DNA of 64,000 nt from DASRIA01 sp038203635 (GCA_038203635.1 JBBRDT010000003.1:27159-91158), one strand, 5' to 3'. Shown: positions 17,155 through 26,049, counted from the first letter of the stretch. Program-made: numbers and translations. Notes: generated by a model from the sequence alone, not told the origin.

Positions 17155-17415
17155 CTACGCGAACGGCTGCAGCGCGGCCTGGACGCCGAAAAAGTCCAGA
17201 ATTTGGTCCCAGTAATAGAGCACGATCGCGCCGATGCCGATGCCCGCGCCGGCAAAGGCTGCCAGCACGAAGATGCTCAGCACGGCGGCGGCCAAGCGCT
17301 CCCACGTGCGCCCGTAGGCCGTCCACGCGGGCGCCAGGATCAGCGCCGCGAAGCAGCCGAGGCCGATCACTCCCGCGGAGCCGAGGATGAGGTAGGTGAC
17401 TGTGAGGCTGTCCAA
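17155..17415 (-). CDS. Small membrane protein downstream of DedA-PAP2
   Basis: Up to 86 residues with two clear transmembrane helices (YLILGSAGVIGLGCFAALIL and LAAAVLSIFVLAAFAGAGIG), the segment PAWTAYGRTWERL between them, and YYWDQILDFFG at the end. The start is ambiguous. GTG 17370 makes a GTGA overlap with the stop of the preceding gene, while TTG 17415 keeps the whole first helix but has no ribosome-binding site. I favour the longer form because the first helix would otherwise be cut. Proteins of this look are widespread in actinobacteria without assigned function. Confidence 0.6.
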   Translation of the reverse strand: MDSLTVTYLILGSAGVIGLGCFAALILAPAWTAYGRTWERLAAAVLSIFVLAAFAGAGIGIGAIVLYYWDQILDFFGVQAALQPFA

Positions 17416-18878
17416 GAGGGGGAGGGGGTCCGGGATGCGGCGGCCGCCTCGGGCGAGCCGCGGTAATTCTGACGCAGATAGTCCACGATCAGCGCGACGG
17501 CTCCGCAGAGCGAGAAAGCGGCCAGGCCAAGGGCCCAGCCGCCTGTCACGTCGCTCAGGTAGTGCACGCGCATGTACACACGCGAGAGCCCGATCGCAGC
17601 CGCGAGCGCGGCGCCGGCGACCACCAGGGCGATCCGAGTCGGCAGCCGGCGGGATAGGACGACGCCGATCGCGAGAAAGGTCACCGACAGCGCGGCGTGC
17701 CCCGAGGGATACGCGAACCCGCTGACATCGTGAATGGCGTCTGCGGGGCGCGGACGCTCGACCGCGCGCTTGATGATCTGCATCGAGACCTCGGTGATCG
17801 CGAGACCCGCTGCCAGCGCGATCGCCTCGGTCGAACGCCGCCCGACCAGCAGGAAGATGCACGTCGCAACCGTGCAGGCGCCGACGAAGTACAGCGATCC
17901 GATCACGCGCAGGACGTCGGCGAGCGATGTCTGGAATCCCGACTCTATGTCGCGCGCGACATCGAGTGCCGTGTTGTCGCCGGGCAGGAGCGCGTCGGAC
18001 TGGAGGAGGTTGATCTGCAGCACGACGATGTAGATGCCGAGCGCTGCGATGGTCGCAAGCGTGGTCAGCTCGATGCCGAGCTCTCCCGGCGTGATGCGCG
18101 CCCACAGGAATCGCAGCGGCGGCGCGACCAGCAGCCACAGCGGCCGCAGCACGTAACGCCAGACCGGCCGCAGCAGCCAGCCCAGGCCGCGGACGACGTA
18201 TGCGAGCGGCCGCAGCAGGGGACGCTGTCCCTGCCGTTCGAACCAGTTCGCGAGTCTCTGGCGCTCCTCGGGGTGGCGCAGGTGCTTGACAGCGTGGTAG
18301 CCGCCGAAGAACAGGCCGACCAGGATCGCGAACGCGATCGTCCCGCGGCCGGCCGTGCTCGCGACCTGTTGGAAGCTCTGCCAGAAGATGTATCCGAGCA
18401 GGCACCACGTTGTGGCCCAGAGCCCCGCACCCAGGATGTCGAAGGGAAGGAAGCGGCGGTAGCTCATGCCCGAGGCGCCGGCCGTGAACGGCATCAACGG
18501 GCGGATCAGCCCGAGCCAGCGCCCGATGAAGATCGCCTTGCCGCCGTGTTTTCGGAAGAATTCCTCGACCTTCCCGAAGGTCTCGGCTTTGAGGCGCACC
18601 TTCGGGCCATGCTTGAGGATGAAGTCGCGCCCGAGCCGGCGGCCGAGGTAGAAGCCGATCCCGTCGCCGATCACGCACGAGACCCAGGCGATCCCGATCA
18701 GGAGCTGGATCGAGAGGGTGCCCTCCCCGGCCAGCACGCCGCCGAGGATGATCGTGAACTCCCCAGGGGCGAAGAAGCCGATGAACGCCGCCGTCTCGGC
18801 CATCGCCATGAAGGCGACCAGCAAGTAGGCCCACTGTCCGAGCCCGTTGGCGACGTCCTCGATGAGTCGTTCGATCAT
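17367..18878 (-). CDS. DedA-PAP2 fusion protein (flippase-like plus phosphatase)
   Basis: A 503-residue membrane protein with two known domains. Residues about 1-205 are DedA/SNARE-associated: FFAPGEFTIILGGVLAGEG, GDGIGFYLGRRLGRDFI and FIGRWLGLIRPLMPFTAGASGMSYRRF. Residues about 270-480 are a PAP2 lipid phosphatase with all three motifs, KRAVERPRP, YPSGHAAL and SRVYMRVHYLSDVTGG. DedA proteins are linked to undecaprenyl-phosphate and other lipid translocation, and PAP2 enzymes remove phosphate from such carriers, so recycling of a lipid carrier is an attractive joint role (inference). A small membrane protein gene overlaps its 3' end. Confidence 0.85.
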   Translation of the reverse strand: MIERLIEDVANGLGQWAYLLVAFMAMAETAAFIGFFAPGEFTIILGGVLAGEGTLSIQLLIGIAWVSCVIGDGIGFYLGRRLGRDFILKHGPKVRLKAETFGKVEEFFRKHGGKAIFIGRWLGLIRPLMPFTAGASGMSYRRFLPFDILGAGLWATTWCLLGYIFWQSFQQVASTAGRGTIAFAILVGLFFGGYHAVKHLRHPEERQRLANWFERQGQRPLLRPLAYVVRGLGWLLRPVWRYVLRPLWLLVAPPLRFLWARITPGELGIELTTLATIAALGIYIVVLQINLLQSDALLPGDNTALDVARDIESGFQTSLADVLRVIGSLYFVGACTVATCIFLLVGRRSTEAIALAAGLAITEVSMQIIKRAVERPRPADAIHDVSGFAYPSGHAALSVTFLAIGVVLSRRLPTRIALVVAGAALAAAIGLSRVYMRVHYLSDVTGGWALGLAAFSLCGAVALIVDYLRQNYRGSPEAAAASRTPSPSWTASQSPTSSSAPRE

Positions 18879-18946
18879 CGGGACGGGCAGTTTGGCAGGC
18901 GCCTCACTTGCGGAATCGCAGCCGGCTTGGTAAACATCCGCTGACC

Positions 18947-19603
18947 GTGAGTAATCAGACGATTACAAGCCCCAAGAACTTCCGGGAGGAGGGCACGCGC
19001 GAGCGCATCGTCACGGAGGCGATCCGGCTGTTCGCAGTCAACGGCTTCACCGGCACCACGGTCGGCGAGATCGAGCAGGCTGCGGGGCTCGCTCCCCGGG
19101 CCGGAGGTCTCTACAAGCACTTCCGCAGCAAGGAGGCGGTTCTGTCCGCGGCCATCGACCGTCACGTGCGCGAGATGGAGCGCATACGCGCGCGCTTCGA
19201 CGGCAGGTCGCTCGGCAACCTGCGTGCGGAGCTCACACTGGTCGCACGCTGGGCCGTTGCCGAATTGCGCGCGGAGCAGCTCGTGATGAAGGTCGTGCAG
19301 AAGGATGGGGATCGCTTCCCGGAGGTCGTCGCCGAGGTCCACGAGCGGATCATCGGCCCCGGCCACGCGCAGGCTGCGGAAATGTTCACGCGCGTTTTCG
19401 CCGAGGTCGGCATCACGGACCGGGACCCGCGGGCGTTCGCAGCCGGCGCGCTCGGCGCGCTCGTGGGCTACGTCCTCGAGCACACGATGTTCGACGCCCT
19501 GCCGGGGAACGTGCCGGAAGACGAGTACATCGAAGCCTGGGTCGATACCTGGGAGACATTCGTGCGCGGCGCGACGCTGCCACAAGACGCGAAGGAGAAG
19601 TGA
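18947..19603 (+). CDS. TetR-family regulator
   Basis: A 218-residue regulator. The N-terminal HTH reads EGTRERIVTEAIRLFAVNGFTGTTVGEIEQAAGLAPRAGGLYKHFRSKEAVL, a textbook TetR domain. The GTG at 18947 is taken as start because it sits directly before the conserved region; an upstream in-frame GTG/ATG is possible. A dyad (18951-18966) overlaps the first codons. The stop overlaps the start region of the AhpD-like gene, so the two form an operon, divergent from the DedA-PAP2 gene. Confidence 0.82.
   Translation: MSNQTITSPKNFREEGTRERIVTEAIRLFAVNGFTGTTVGEIEQAAGLAPRAGGLYKHFRSKEAVLSAAIDRHVREMERIRARFDGRSLGNLRAELTLVARWAVAELRAEQLVMKVVQKDGDRFPEVVAEVHERIIGPGHAQAAEMFTRVFAEVGITDRDPRAFAAGALGALVGYVLEHTMFDALPGNVPEDEYIEAWVDTWETFVRGATLPQDAKEK
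18951..18966. promoter_or_regulatory. Candidate TetR operator overlapping the gene start
   Basis: GTAATC-AGAC-GATTAC has perfect six-base arms and is AT-rich against its surroundings. It lies at the first codons of the tetR gene and about 75 bases from the divergent DedA-PAP2 start, so it could control both. Confidence 0.45.
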
Positions 19604-20187
19604 TGGCACGCATCGAGGAGAAGCACAATCTGACGACGCGCATGGCGAACTGGTACACGCGTCGCAGCTATGGCCGCGACACCGAGATCGTGGGCGTCAT
19701 GGCACACAGCAAGCCGAACTTCAAGGGCTACAGCATGTTCGAGTTCTTCCACGAGCGCAGCAAGGCCACCGACCAGAGGCTGCTCGCGCTGGCGGGGACG
19801 AAGGCCGCGTGCATGATCGGGTGCGAGTTCTGCCTCGACATCGGCACGCACCTCTCGCGCAAGGCGGGCGTGGCCGAGGAGCAGCTGCGTTCGCTGCACG
19901 CGTATCGCGACAGCCCGGCGTTCTCGCCGCAGGAGCGCCTGGTGCTCGAGTACGCAGAGGAGATGTGCCAGACGCCCGTGTCGATCTCGGACGAGCTGTT
20001 CGCGCGCCTCGCCGAGCAGTTCACCGAAGAGCAGATCATCGAGCTGACGACCGCAATCGCGATCGAGAACTTCCGCGCACGGTTCAACACCGCAATGGAC
20101 ATCACGCCCGCCGGCTTCACCGAGGGCCAGTACTGTGCAGTGCCGCAGTCGGTCGCGGCTCAGGAGGCGGAGCGCACGTCCGCGTAG
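19603..20187 (+). CDS. Carboxymuconolactone decarboxylase/AhpD-like protein
   Basis: A 194-residue protein of the CMD/AhpD fold. The redox pair is visible in GCEFCLDIGTHLSRKAG (CxxC), and the family helix follows as LRSLHAYRDSPAFSPQERLVLEYAEEM. The start is ATG 19603, with AAGGAG a few bases upstream. It is coupled to the tetR gene. Its 3' end overlaps the convergent ispE gene by 28 bases. A peroxidatic or thiol-dependent role is inferred from the CxxC motif; the partner is unknown. Confidence 0.75.
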   Translation: MARIEEKHNLTTRMANWYTRRSYGRDTEIVGVMAHSKPNFKGYSMFEFFHERSKATDQRLLALAGTKAACMIGCEFCLDIGTHLSRKAGVAEEQLRSLHAYRDSPAFSPQERLVLEYAEEMCQTPVSISDELFARLAEQFTEEQIIELTTAIAIENFRARFNTAMDITPAGFTEGQYCAVPQSVAAQEAERTSA

Positions 20188-20990
20188 CCCGCCGGCGCGG
20201 CCTCGAACGCCGCGGTGAGACCTCGCCACTGCTCGGCGAGGTCGCGGGCGACCGCATCCGGTTCCTCGAACAGCCCGAACACGGCTGGGCCCGAGCCCGA
20301 CACGAGCGCCGCTGACGCACCGGCCATCTGGAGCAACGAGAGCGCACGAAGCGCCTCGGGCTCGAGCTCGAGCGCCGCGGCCTGGAGGTCGTTGTGAAAG
20401 GCGCCGGTGTCGACGCCTTCGAGTGACTCGCGCGCCGGGCCCAGCTCGTCGGCGCGGGCGTAGACGAGCGGTGTGCTGAGCGCGCCGCGTCCCGCGAGCA
20501 GCACGCCGGCGACCGAGCGCGCGGCGAGCGGCTCGACGCCCTCTCCGGCGCCGGTCACGAGGGCCGGCCGCGGGACGAGTTGCGACGGCACGTCGGCTCC
20601 CAAAGACATCCCGAGATCCGCCAGGTCAGTGTCCGGGGGCCGTATTCCGGACGCGGTGGCCGCGAGCCGCAGCACGGCGGCGGCGTCGGCGGATCCGCCG
20701 CCGAGGCCCGCTGCGACCGGGATGTGCTTCTCGATCGTGACTCGCAGCGGCGGGCCGTCCCAGCCGAAGCGGTCGCGGAAGGCGATCAGCGCGGCGGCCG
20801 CAAGGTTCGGCCCCTCGACGCCGGGACAGATCACCTCGTCGGCGCCGGACGAAGCCTCCTCCATCACGACTTCGTCAGCCAGGGTGATGGGCTGGAACAC
20901 CGAGCGCAGCTCGTGCAGCCCGTCGGCGCGGAGCGGGCCTACGTAGAGGCAGAGGTTGAGCTTGGCCGGCGCACGGGTCACATACCTCAA
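20160..20990 (-). CDS. ispE: 4-diphosphocytidyl-2-C-methyl-D-erythritol kinase
   Basis: A 276-residue GHMP kinase of the MEP isoprenoid pathway. It phosphorylates the 2-hydroxyl of CDP-ME. Motifs are APAKLNLCLYVGPLRADGLHEL at the N-terminus, the ATP-binding PVAAGLGGGSADAAA near residues 91-105, and the C-terminal SGSGPAVFGLF. It follows rsmA with an ATGA overlap, as in many bacteria. Its 3' end overlaps the convergent AhpD-like gene. Confidence 0.9.
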   Translation of the reverse strand: MRYVTRAPAKLNLCLYVGPLRADGLHELRSVFQPITLADEVVMEEASSGADEVICPGVEGPNLAAAALIAFRDRFGWDGPPLRVTIEKHIPVAAGLGGGSADAAAVLRLAATASGIRPPDTDLADLGMSLGADVPSQLVPRPALVTGAGEGVEPLAARSVAGVLLAGRGALSTPLVYARADELGPARESLEGVDTGAFHNDLQAAALELEPEALRALSLLQMAGASAALVSGSGPAVFGLFEEPDAVARDLAEQWRGLTAAFEAAPAGYADVRSAS

Positions 20991-21814
20991 CCGAAACGCT
21001 CCAGATCGCGTGCGAGCTGGACGAAGTCGGTGGGGGTGAGTGTCTCGGCGCGGGCGTCGGGCGGGCGGCCCATGTTCTCGAGCGACTCGATCGCGGCGGC
21101 GCGCACTCCCGCCGGGCCGCCCGCCTCCTCGAGCGAACGCGGCAGCGCCTTGCGCCGGTGTGAGAACGCCTTGCGCACGAGGTCGGCGAGCTGCTCCGAT
21201 GCGGCCGGCCCGGTGCGCCGCAGACGCACGAGCCCGGAGTCGACGTTCGGTGCGGGCCGGAAGACGTTGCGTGAGATCGGGCGCACGAACTCGACCTCAC
21301 ATGCGTGCTGGGCCAGCACGGAGGGGATGCCGTACTCCTTGGTGCCGGGCTCGGCCGCGAGCCGGTCGGCGATCTCGCGCTGCACCATTACCGTCCATTC
21401 GGTGACCTCGGGAAGTTCCTCGATTGTGCGGAGCACGGCGGAGGTGGCCACGCCGTAGGGCAGGTTCGACACGACCTTGTTCGGCAGCGGGTCGAGGCCG
21501 CCCAGCCGCAGCTTCATCACGTCGCCCATGTAGAGGGTGCAGCCGCCGCCGTTGGCGAGCGCCTCGCGCAGCACGGGCTCGAGTTTCGCGTCCGTCTCGA
21601 CGACGTGCAGGTGGCGCACCCTGGGGAGCAGGTACGCGCTCAGGACCCCCAGGCCGCCGCCGATCTCGAGCACCACGTCGCCGGGATCGAGCGCGGCCGT
21701 GCGTCCGATCACCTCGAGCACGTTGTCGTCGACGAGGAAGTTCTGACCCAACTCGCGGTTTGGCCTGATGCCGTGCCGCGACATCCGGTCGAGGCTTGCG
21801 CGAACCTCGCTCAC
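20987..21814 (-). CDS. rsmA: 16S rRNA (adenine1518/1519-N6) dimethyltransferase
   Basis: A 275-residue KsgA/RsmA enzyme that dimethylates two adenines in helix 45 of 16S rRNA during 30S maturation. Signatures are RELGQNFLVDDNVL, the SAM motif VLEIGGGLGVLSAYLL and the catalytic NLPYGVA, which is the NLPY motif. The start is GTG 21814, overlapping the tatD stop (GTGA). It sits in the conserved metG-tatD-rsmA-ispE order. Confidence 0.92.
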   Translation of the reverse strand: MSEVRASLDRMSRHGIRPNRELGQNFLVDDNVLEVIGRTAALDPGDVVLEIGGGLGVLSAYLLPRVRHLHVVETDAKLEPVLREALANGGGCTLYMGDVMKLRLGGLDPLPNKVVSNLPYGVATSAVLRTIEELPEVTEWTVMVQREIADRLAAEPGTKEYGIPSVLAQHACEVEFVRPISRNVFRPAPNVDSGLVRLRRTGPAASEQLADLVRKAFSHRRKALPRSLEEAGGPAGVRAAAIESLENMGRPPDARAETLTPTDFVQLARDLERFG

Positions 21815-22560
21815 CAGCCGAACAGGCGCGCGGCGTTGCGCACCAGGAGGTCCTCCATCTCCTCCACCGATGTGCCGCGCAGCTTTGCGAGGTAGCGCGC
21901 GGTCGCCGTCACGTATGCGGGCTCGTTCGGCTTGCTGCGCCGTTCCTGCGGGGAGAGAAACGGCGCGTCCGTCTCCGCCAGGAGCAGCTCGTCGGGAACG
22001 TCTGTCGCGGCCCGCTGCAGATCGGTCGCCTTCGGGTAGGTGACGTTGCCCGCGAAGGAGCAGTACCAGCGGCGGTCGACGCACGCCTGCACGCGGTCGG
22101 ACAGCGAGAAGCAGTGGATGATCACCGTGACGCCCTCGCCGTGGTCGTCGAGCAGGGCGATGGTGTCGTCCGCGGCTTCGCGGGTGTGCACGACGAGCGG
22201 CCGGCCGAGCGCCTTCGCCAGCTCGATCTGCGCGACGAACGAGCGGCGCTGGTCCTCGCGCGGCGCGTAGTCGCGCTTGTAGTCGAGGCCCGCTTCGCCC
22301 ACCGCCCGCGCTTTCGGATGTGCGGACAGCTCGCGCAACTCGTCCAGGCCGGCGTCGTCGAAGCCCTCGGACTCGTGCGGGTGGCGGCCGACGGACACGT
22401 AGATCTCCTCGTGATCCTCGGCTGCCGCGAGCGCGTGCCGGCAGGAGTCGCCGGTCATCCCGATGGCGAGCATGCGGTCGACGCCGGCCTTGCGTGCGCG
22501 GCTGACGACGTGCGAGGAAGGCGCGTCGATGTGATCGAGGTGGAAGTGGGTGTCGACCAT
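21811..22560 (-). CDS. tatD: TatD-family metal-dependent hydrolase
   Basis: A 249-residue TIM-barrel hydrolase. The metal-binding HxH is in DTHFHLDHI at the N-terminus, followed by GEAGLDYKRDYAPREDQRRSF, RPLVVHTREAADD, IIHCFS and LLAETDAPFLSPQ, all standard TatD motifs. Family members act as 3'-5' DNA/RNA exonucleases or D-aminoacyl-tRNA deacylases. It is coupled to rsmA. Confidence 0.9.
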   Translation of the reverse strand: MVDTHFHLDHIDAPSSHVVSRARKAGVDRMLAIGMTGDSCRHALAAAEDHEEIYVSVGRHPHESEGFDDAGLDELRELSAHPKARAVGEAGLDYKRDYAPREDQRRSFVAQIELAKALGRPLVVHTREAADDTIALLDDHGEGVTVIIHCFSLSDRVQACVDRRWYCSFAGNVTYPKATDLQRAATDVPDELLLAETDAPFLSPQERRSKPNEPAYVTATARYLAKLRGTSVEEMEDLLVRNAARLFGW

Positions 22561-22584
22561 CCGGCGCCGAAGTCTAGGCGCGCA

Positions 22585-23514
22585 TCAGGCGCGCGGCACC
22601 CCGGCACTTTCGACGGCCGCCTCGCCGGGCACTTGCTCACCCTGGCGCTCGCCGCTCGCAAGCGACACGCCGATCAGGATCAGCACCAGTCCGCCGATCG
22701 CGGCGGGCGTGATCTCCTCGTCGAGCAGGATGGCGCCGTAGGCGAGCGCGAGCGGGGGGATCAGGTATCCGCACAGGGCCGCCTTGCCCGCGCCCGCCTC
22801 GGCGATCAGGCCGAAGTACAGGACGAACGCGATCGCGGTGCCGACCACGCCGAGCGACACGACGGCCAGGATCTCGCCCGCGTCGGGGCTGTTGGCGCCG
22901 AGCGTCGCGAGGGCGGGCGGCAGCGTCAGCAGGGCGGCGACCGCACAGGCCCCGAAGCTGACCACCAGCGGCGGCACTCCCCGGAGCATCAGCCGGATGA
23001 ACATCGCGCCCAGTCCGTAGGAGAGCGCGGCGCCCACCATCGCCAGCGCGCCCATGAACTCGCCGAAGCTGTGGATGGTGTCGATGCCGATCAGCATGAT
23101 GATTCCGACGAAACCGATCGTCACCCCGAACCAGCCGCGGCGATCGACCTTCTCCGTCGGGTCGATCAGCGGCGCGAGCGCCGCGATGAACAGCGGGCCC
23201 GGCGAGATCAGCACGCCCGTGAGGCCGGAGGAGATCTGCGTCTCACCGAGGCTGATCAGCGAGAACGGGATTCCCACGGCCAGCGCGCCCAGCACGAGCG
23301 TGCGCAGCGGCCGCTCGCGCAGGTAGCGCAGCGCCGCGCGCTCCTCGCCGCCGCGTATCTGGATGACCAGGTAGAGCAGCAGCGCCGCGCCCAACACGCG
23401 CGTGAACACGATCATCATCGGCTCGAGCCCGTCGAGCGCGATCTTGATCAGCAGGTAGGAACCGCCCCAGATTCCCGAGACCGCCCCCAGCATCGCGAGC
23501 TGGCGGGGAGTCAA
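22585..23514 (-). CDS. EamA/RhaT-family (DMT) transporter
   Basis: A ~309-residue membrane protein with ten hydrophobic helices in two EamA repeats. Conserved pieces are GAVSGIWGGSYLLIKIALDGLEP at the N-terminus and LVVSLGVVGTAIAFVLYFGLI in the second half. The TTG at 23514 is five bases after the metG stop and is the likely start; an ATG seven codons later is possible. Position inside the metG-tatD-rsmA operon is unusual for a transporter, and its substrate is unknown. Confidence 0.78.
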   Translation of the reverse strand: MTPRQLAMLGAVSGIWGGSYLLIKIALDGLEPMMIVFTRVLGAALLLYLVIQIRGGEERAALRYLRERPLRTLVLGALAVGIPFSLISLGETQISSGLTGVLISPGPLFIAALAPLIDPTEKVDRRGWFGVTIGFVGIIMLIGIDTIHSFGEFMGALAMVGAALSYGLGAMFIRLMLRGVPPLVVSFGACAVAALLTLPPALATLGANSPDAGEILAVVSLGVVGTAIAFVLYFGLIAEAGAGKAALCGYLIPPLALAYGAILLDEEITPAAIGGLVLILIGVSLASGERQGEQVPGEAAVESAGVPRA

Positions 23515-23518
23515 CGCG

Positions 23519-25036
23519 CTACGCGGCCTGCGTTGCTTCGACCTTCGGGAACAGCGGCGGGAGCTTGCCGACGGTCGCACCACCCGGCACGGCGCCGAAC
23601 GTCGCGCGCTGGAGCGACGTGTCCGTCTGGCCGAGCGCCTCCAGCAGGCGGGTCGTGGTGTCCGGCATGTACGGGTGCAGCAGGACGCTGACCGCCCGCA
23701 GGCCCTCGGCCAGTGCGTAGAGCACGGCGTCGAGCTGCTCGTCGTTGCCCTCCTTCGAAAGCGTCCACGGCGCCTGCTCCTCGACGTAACGGTTGAGCCG
23801 GCGCACGCCGCGCGACCAGATCTGCTCGAGCGCCGCGGTCAGCTCCGCACGGTCCAAGCGCTCGCACACCTCTTCCGGAAGCCCCGCGAAGTCCCCGGCA
23901 AGGGCGGCCGGCGCCTGCACGTCGGGCACGACGCCGTCGCGGTAGCGCGCGATCATCGCCAGCGTGCGGTTCGCGAGGTTGCCGTACTCGTTTGCGAGCT
24001 CGGTGTTGTAACGGGCCTCGAAGCCCTCGGTCGAGACCGACCCGTCCTGGCCGAAGCTGACCTCGCGCATGCAATAGTGGCGCAGCGCGTCGGTGCCGAA
24101 CACCTCGATCACCTTGAACGGGTCGAGCACGTTGCCGAGCGACTTCGACATCTTCTCGCCCTGCATCAGCAGGAACCCGTGGATGAACAGGTGGCGCGGG
24201 ACCTCGACCTCCGCGGCCATCAGCATCGCGGGCCAGATCACCGCGTGGAACTTGAGGATGTCCTTGCCGATCAGGTGGAAGTCGGCCGGCCAATACCGGC
24301 TGGTGAGATCTTCGCCCGGGCGTGCGTAGGTGAGCGCCGTGTAGTAGTTGAGGAGCGCGTCGAACCAGACGTAGAACACCTGGCTCTCGTCCCACGGCGC
24401 CTTCACGCCCCAACGCAGGCGCGCGCGTGTGCAGGACACGTCCTCGAGACCTTGGCGGATGAAGCCCACCGCCTCGTTGTAGCGCTCGCGCGGCATCACG
24501 AAGTCGGGTCGCTCGGCATACAGCTGCTCGAGCCGCTCCTGGTAGGAGGACAGCCGGAAGAAGTAGTTGTCCTCCTTCTCCCAGTTCAGCTCGATCTTGT
24601 GGATCGGGCACTTGTTGCCGTCGATGATCTCCTGCTCGTTCTTGAAGTCGGCGCAGCGCGGGCAGTACCAGCCCTCGTAGGTGCCGGGATAGATCTCGCC
24701 GCGGTCGTAGAGGTCCTGCATGAAGCGCTGGACCTCGGCGCCGTGCTCGGGGTCGGAGGTGCGGATGAAGAAGTCGTGGGAGGCGTTGACCTGCTCGGCC
24801 ATCTCCTTGAAGTGCACGACGTTGCGGTCGGCCAGCTCGCGCGGAGGGATGCCCTCGCGCTCGGCCACGTCCGCGACCGGCTCGCCGTGCTCGTCGGTGC
24901 CGGTCAGGAAGAATGTGTCCTCGCCGCGCTGGCGCATGTGCCGGGCGAGCACGTCGGCGGCGATCGTCGTGTACGCGTGGCCCAGGTGCGGCTGTGCGTT
25001 CACGTAGTAGATGGGTGTCGTGACGTAGAAGCTCAC
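23519..25036 (-). CDS. metG: Methionyl-tRNA synthetase
   Basis: A 505-residue class I aminoacyl-tRNA synthetase. The HIGH motif appears as PHLGH at residues 16-20 and the KMSKS motif as EKMSKSLGN near residue 300. The knuckle region keeps CPRC and one further Cys (NKCPIHKIE), so zinc binding, if any, is of the single-knuckle type. The anticodon-binding domain follows. It is the first gene of the operon that continues into eamA, tatD, rsmA and ispE. No C-terminal tRNA-binding (EMAP-II) domain is present. Confidence 0.93.
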   Translation of the reverse strand: MSFYVTTPIYYVNAQPHLGHAYTTIAADVLARHMRQRGEDTFFLTGTDEHGEPVADVAEREGIPPRELADRNVVHFKEMAEQVNASHDFFIRTSDPEHGAEVQRFMQDLYDRGEIYPGTYEGWYCPRCADFKNEQEIIDGNKCPIHKIELNWEKEDNYFFRLSSYQERLEQLYAERPDFVMPRERYNEAVGFIRQGLEDVSCTRARLRWGVKAPWDESQVFYVWFDALLNYYTALTYARPGEDLTSRYWPADFHLIGKDILKFHAVIWPAMLMAAEVEVPRHLFIHGFLLMQGEKMSKSLGNVLDPFKVIEVFGTDALRHYCMREVSFGQDGSVSTEGFEARYNTELANEYGNLANRTLAMIARYRDGVVPDVQAPAALAGDFAGLPEEVCERLDRAELTAALEQIWSRGVRRLNRYVEEQAPWTLSKEGNDEQLDAVLYALAEGLRAVSVLLHPYMPDTTTRLLEALGQTDTSLQRATFGAVPGGATVGKLPPLFPKVEATQAA

Positions 25037-25101
25037 GGGGACTCTGAATATAGAACGCGTGTGCGGGGCGACCTCGTGATACGGCTAGATGGGGCACTAG
25101 G

Positions 25102-25506
25102 ATGCGCGCTCCGATGGGCGCTCGTCAGCACGTCTCCTCCGGCTCGCCGTACGAGCCGAAGATCGGCATCAGCCGTGCCGTGCGGTCCGGAGATCGCGTG
25201 CTCGTGTCGGGCACGGCGCCGATCTGGCCGGACGGGTCCTGCGATCCGGATGCCGCCGTTCAGGCGGGCCGGTGCTTCGAGATCATCGTCGCCGCGCTGC
25301 GAGAGCTGGGAGCGGAACCGGCCGACGTCGTGCGGACGCGAATGTTCATCACGGACCCGGCCGACGGCGAGGCGGTCGGCGCAGCGCACGCCGAGGTGTT
25401 CGGCGAGGCCCGGCCCGTCTCCACGATGGTCGTGGTGACCGGCTTCCTCGACCCGCGCTGGAAGGTGGAGATCGAGGCCGAGGCCATCGTGGGCACTTCG
25501 CCATAA
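25102..25506 (+). CDS. RidA/YjgF-family protein
   Basis: A 134-residue protein. It has the family's core (RAVRSGDRVLVSGTAPIWPDG, then ELGAEPADVVRTRMFITD with the conserved Arg) and the terminal VEIEAEAIVG. RidA proteins deaminate reactive enamine/imine intermediates; the RTRMFI segment supplies the Arg that binds the substrate carboxylate. The start is ATG 25102 or ATG 25114. It is divergent from metG and ten bases upstream of the next gene. Confidence 0.83.
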   Translation: MRAPMGARQHVSSGSPYEPKIGISRAVRSGDRVLVSGTAPIWPDGSCDPDAAVQAGRCFEIIVAALRELGAEPADVVRTRMFITDPADGEAVGAAHAEVFGEARPVSTMVVVTGFLDPRWKVEIEAEAIVGTSP

Positions 25507-25515
25507 GCTGTAGCC

Positions 25516-26001
25516 ATGACAACCCAAACCGATTTCACAGAAGAGGAGTGGGTGCGCCTCGAGCGCTCCCCGATCGTCGCGTCCATGGCGATCTCACTGG
25601 CCGACCCCGGTGGCCCGATCGAGGCCATCAAGGAGTCGATGGCCGGGATCAAGACCGTCACCGAGGCCGCGCAGTCGACCGACCAGCCCGAGCTGATCCG
25701 GGAGGTCGCCAAGAGCTTCACGGAGAAGACGCGCGCCCGGCAGAGCCCGCTCAAGGACTTCAGGCCCAAGGGCGCGATGGCCGGCCAGATGATCCTGGAC
25801 GAGCTGCGCGCCGTGAACGGCATGGTCACGCAGAAGGCCACGCCCGAAGAGGCCGCCGCCTTCCGCGATTGGCTCCTCGCGTCGGCCAAGCGCGCGGCCG
25901 AGGCCGCGAAGGAGGGCGGCTTCATGGGCTTCAAGGCCGAGCGCGTCAGCGAGGGCGAGCAGGAGATGCTCGACAAGCTCGCGAGCGTCCTCTCCGCCTG
26001 A
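25516..26001 (+). CDS. Conserved hypothetical helical protein
   Basis: A 161-residue soluble, mainly helical protein. I do not recognise a characterised family. The visible features are an N-terminal EEEWVRLERSPIVASMAISLADPGGP, a Lys-rich middle (KDFRPKGAM) and a C-terminal half with FRDWLLASAKRAAEAAKEGGFMGFKAERVSEGEQ, which looks like proteins seen widely in actinobacteria. It probably shares a transcript with the RidA gene, because only nine bases separate them. Confidence 0.65.
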   Translation: MTTQTDFTEEEWVRLERSPIVASMAISLADPGGPIEAIKESMAGIKTVTEAAQSTDQPELIREVAKSFTEKTRARQSPLKDFRPKGAMAGQMILDELRAVNGMVTQKATPEEAAAFRDWLLASAKRAAEAAKEGGFMGFKAERVSEGEQEMLDKLASVLSA

Positions 26002-26027
26002 CGCGCTCCCAACGAGTGGACCTTTTT

Positions 26028-26043
26028 ACCCCTTATAAGGGGG
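26028..26043. repeat. AT-cored inverted repeat between convergent genes
   Basis: ACCCCTTATAAGGGG contains a 14-bp perfect palindrome with C/G arms and a TTATAA core, between two convergent genes. It could form a hairpin, but no T-tract follows on either strand, so it is not a standard terminator. Confidence 0.4.
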
Positions 26044-26049
26044 GGAAAC

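Noticed and set aside
21796..23691. Plus-strand open frame of 631 codons across tatD and eamA
   Set aside because: It crosses two good minus-strand genes and has no recognisable sequence; absence of stops follows from GC bias.
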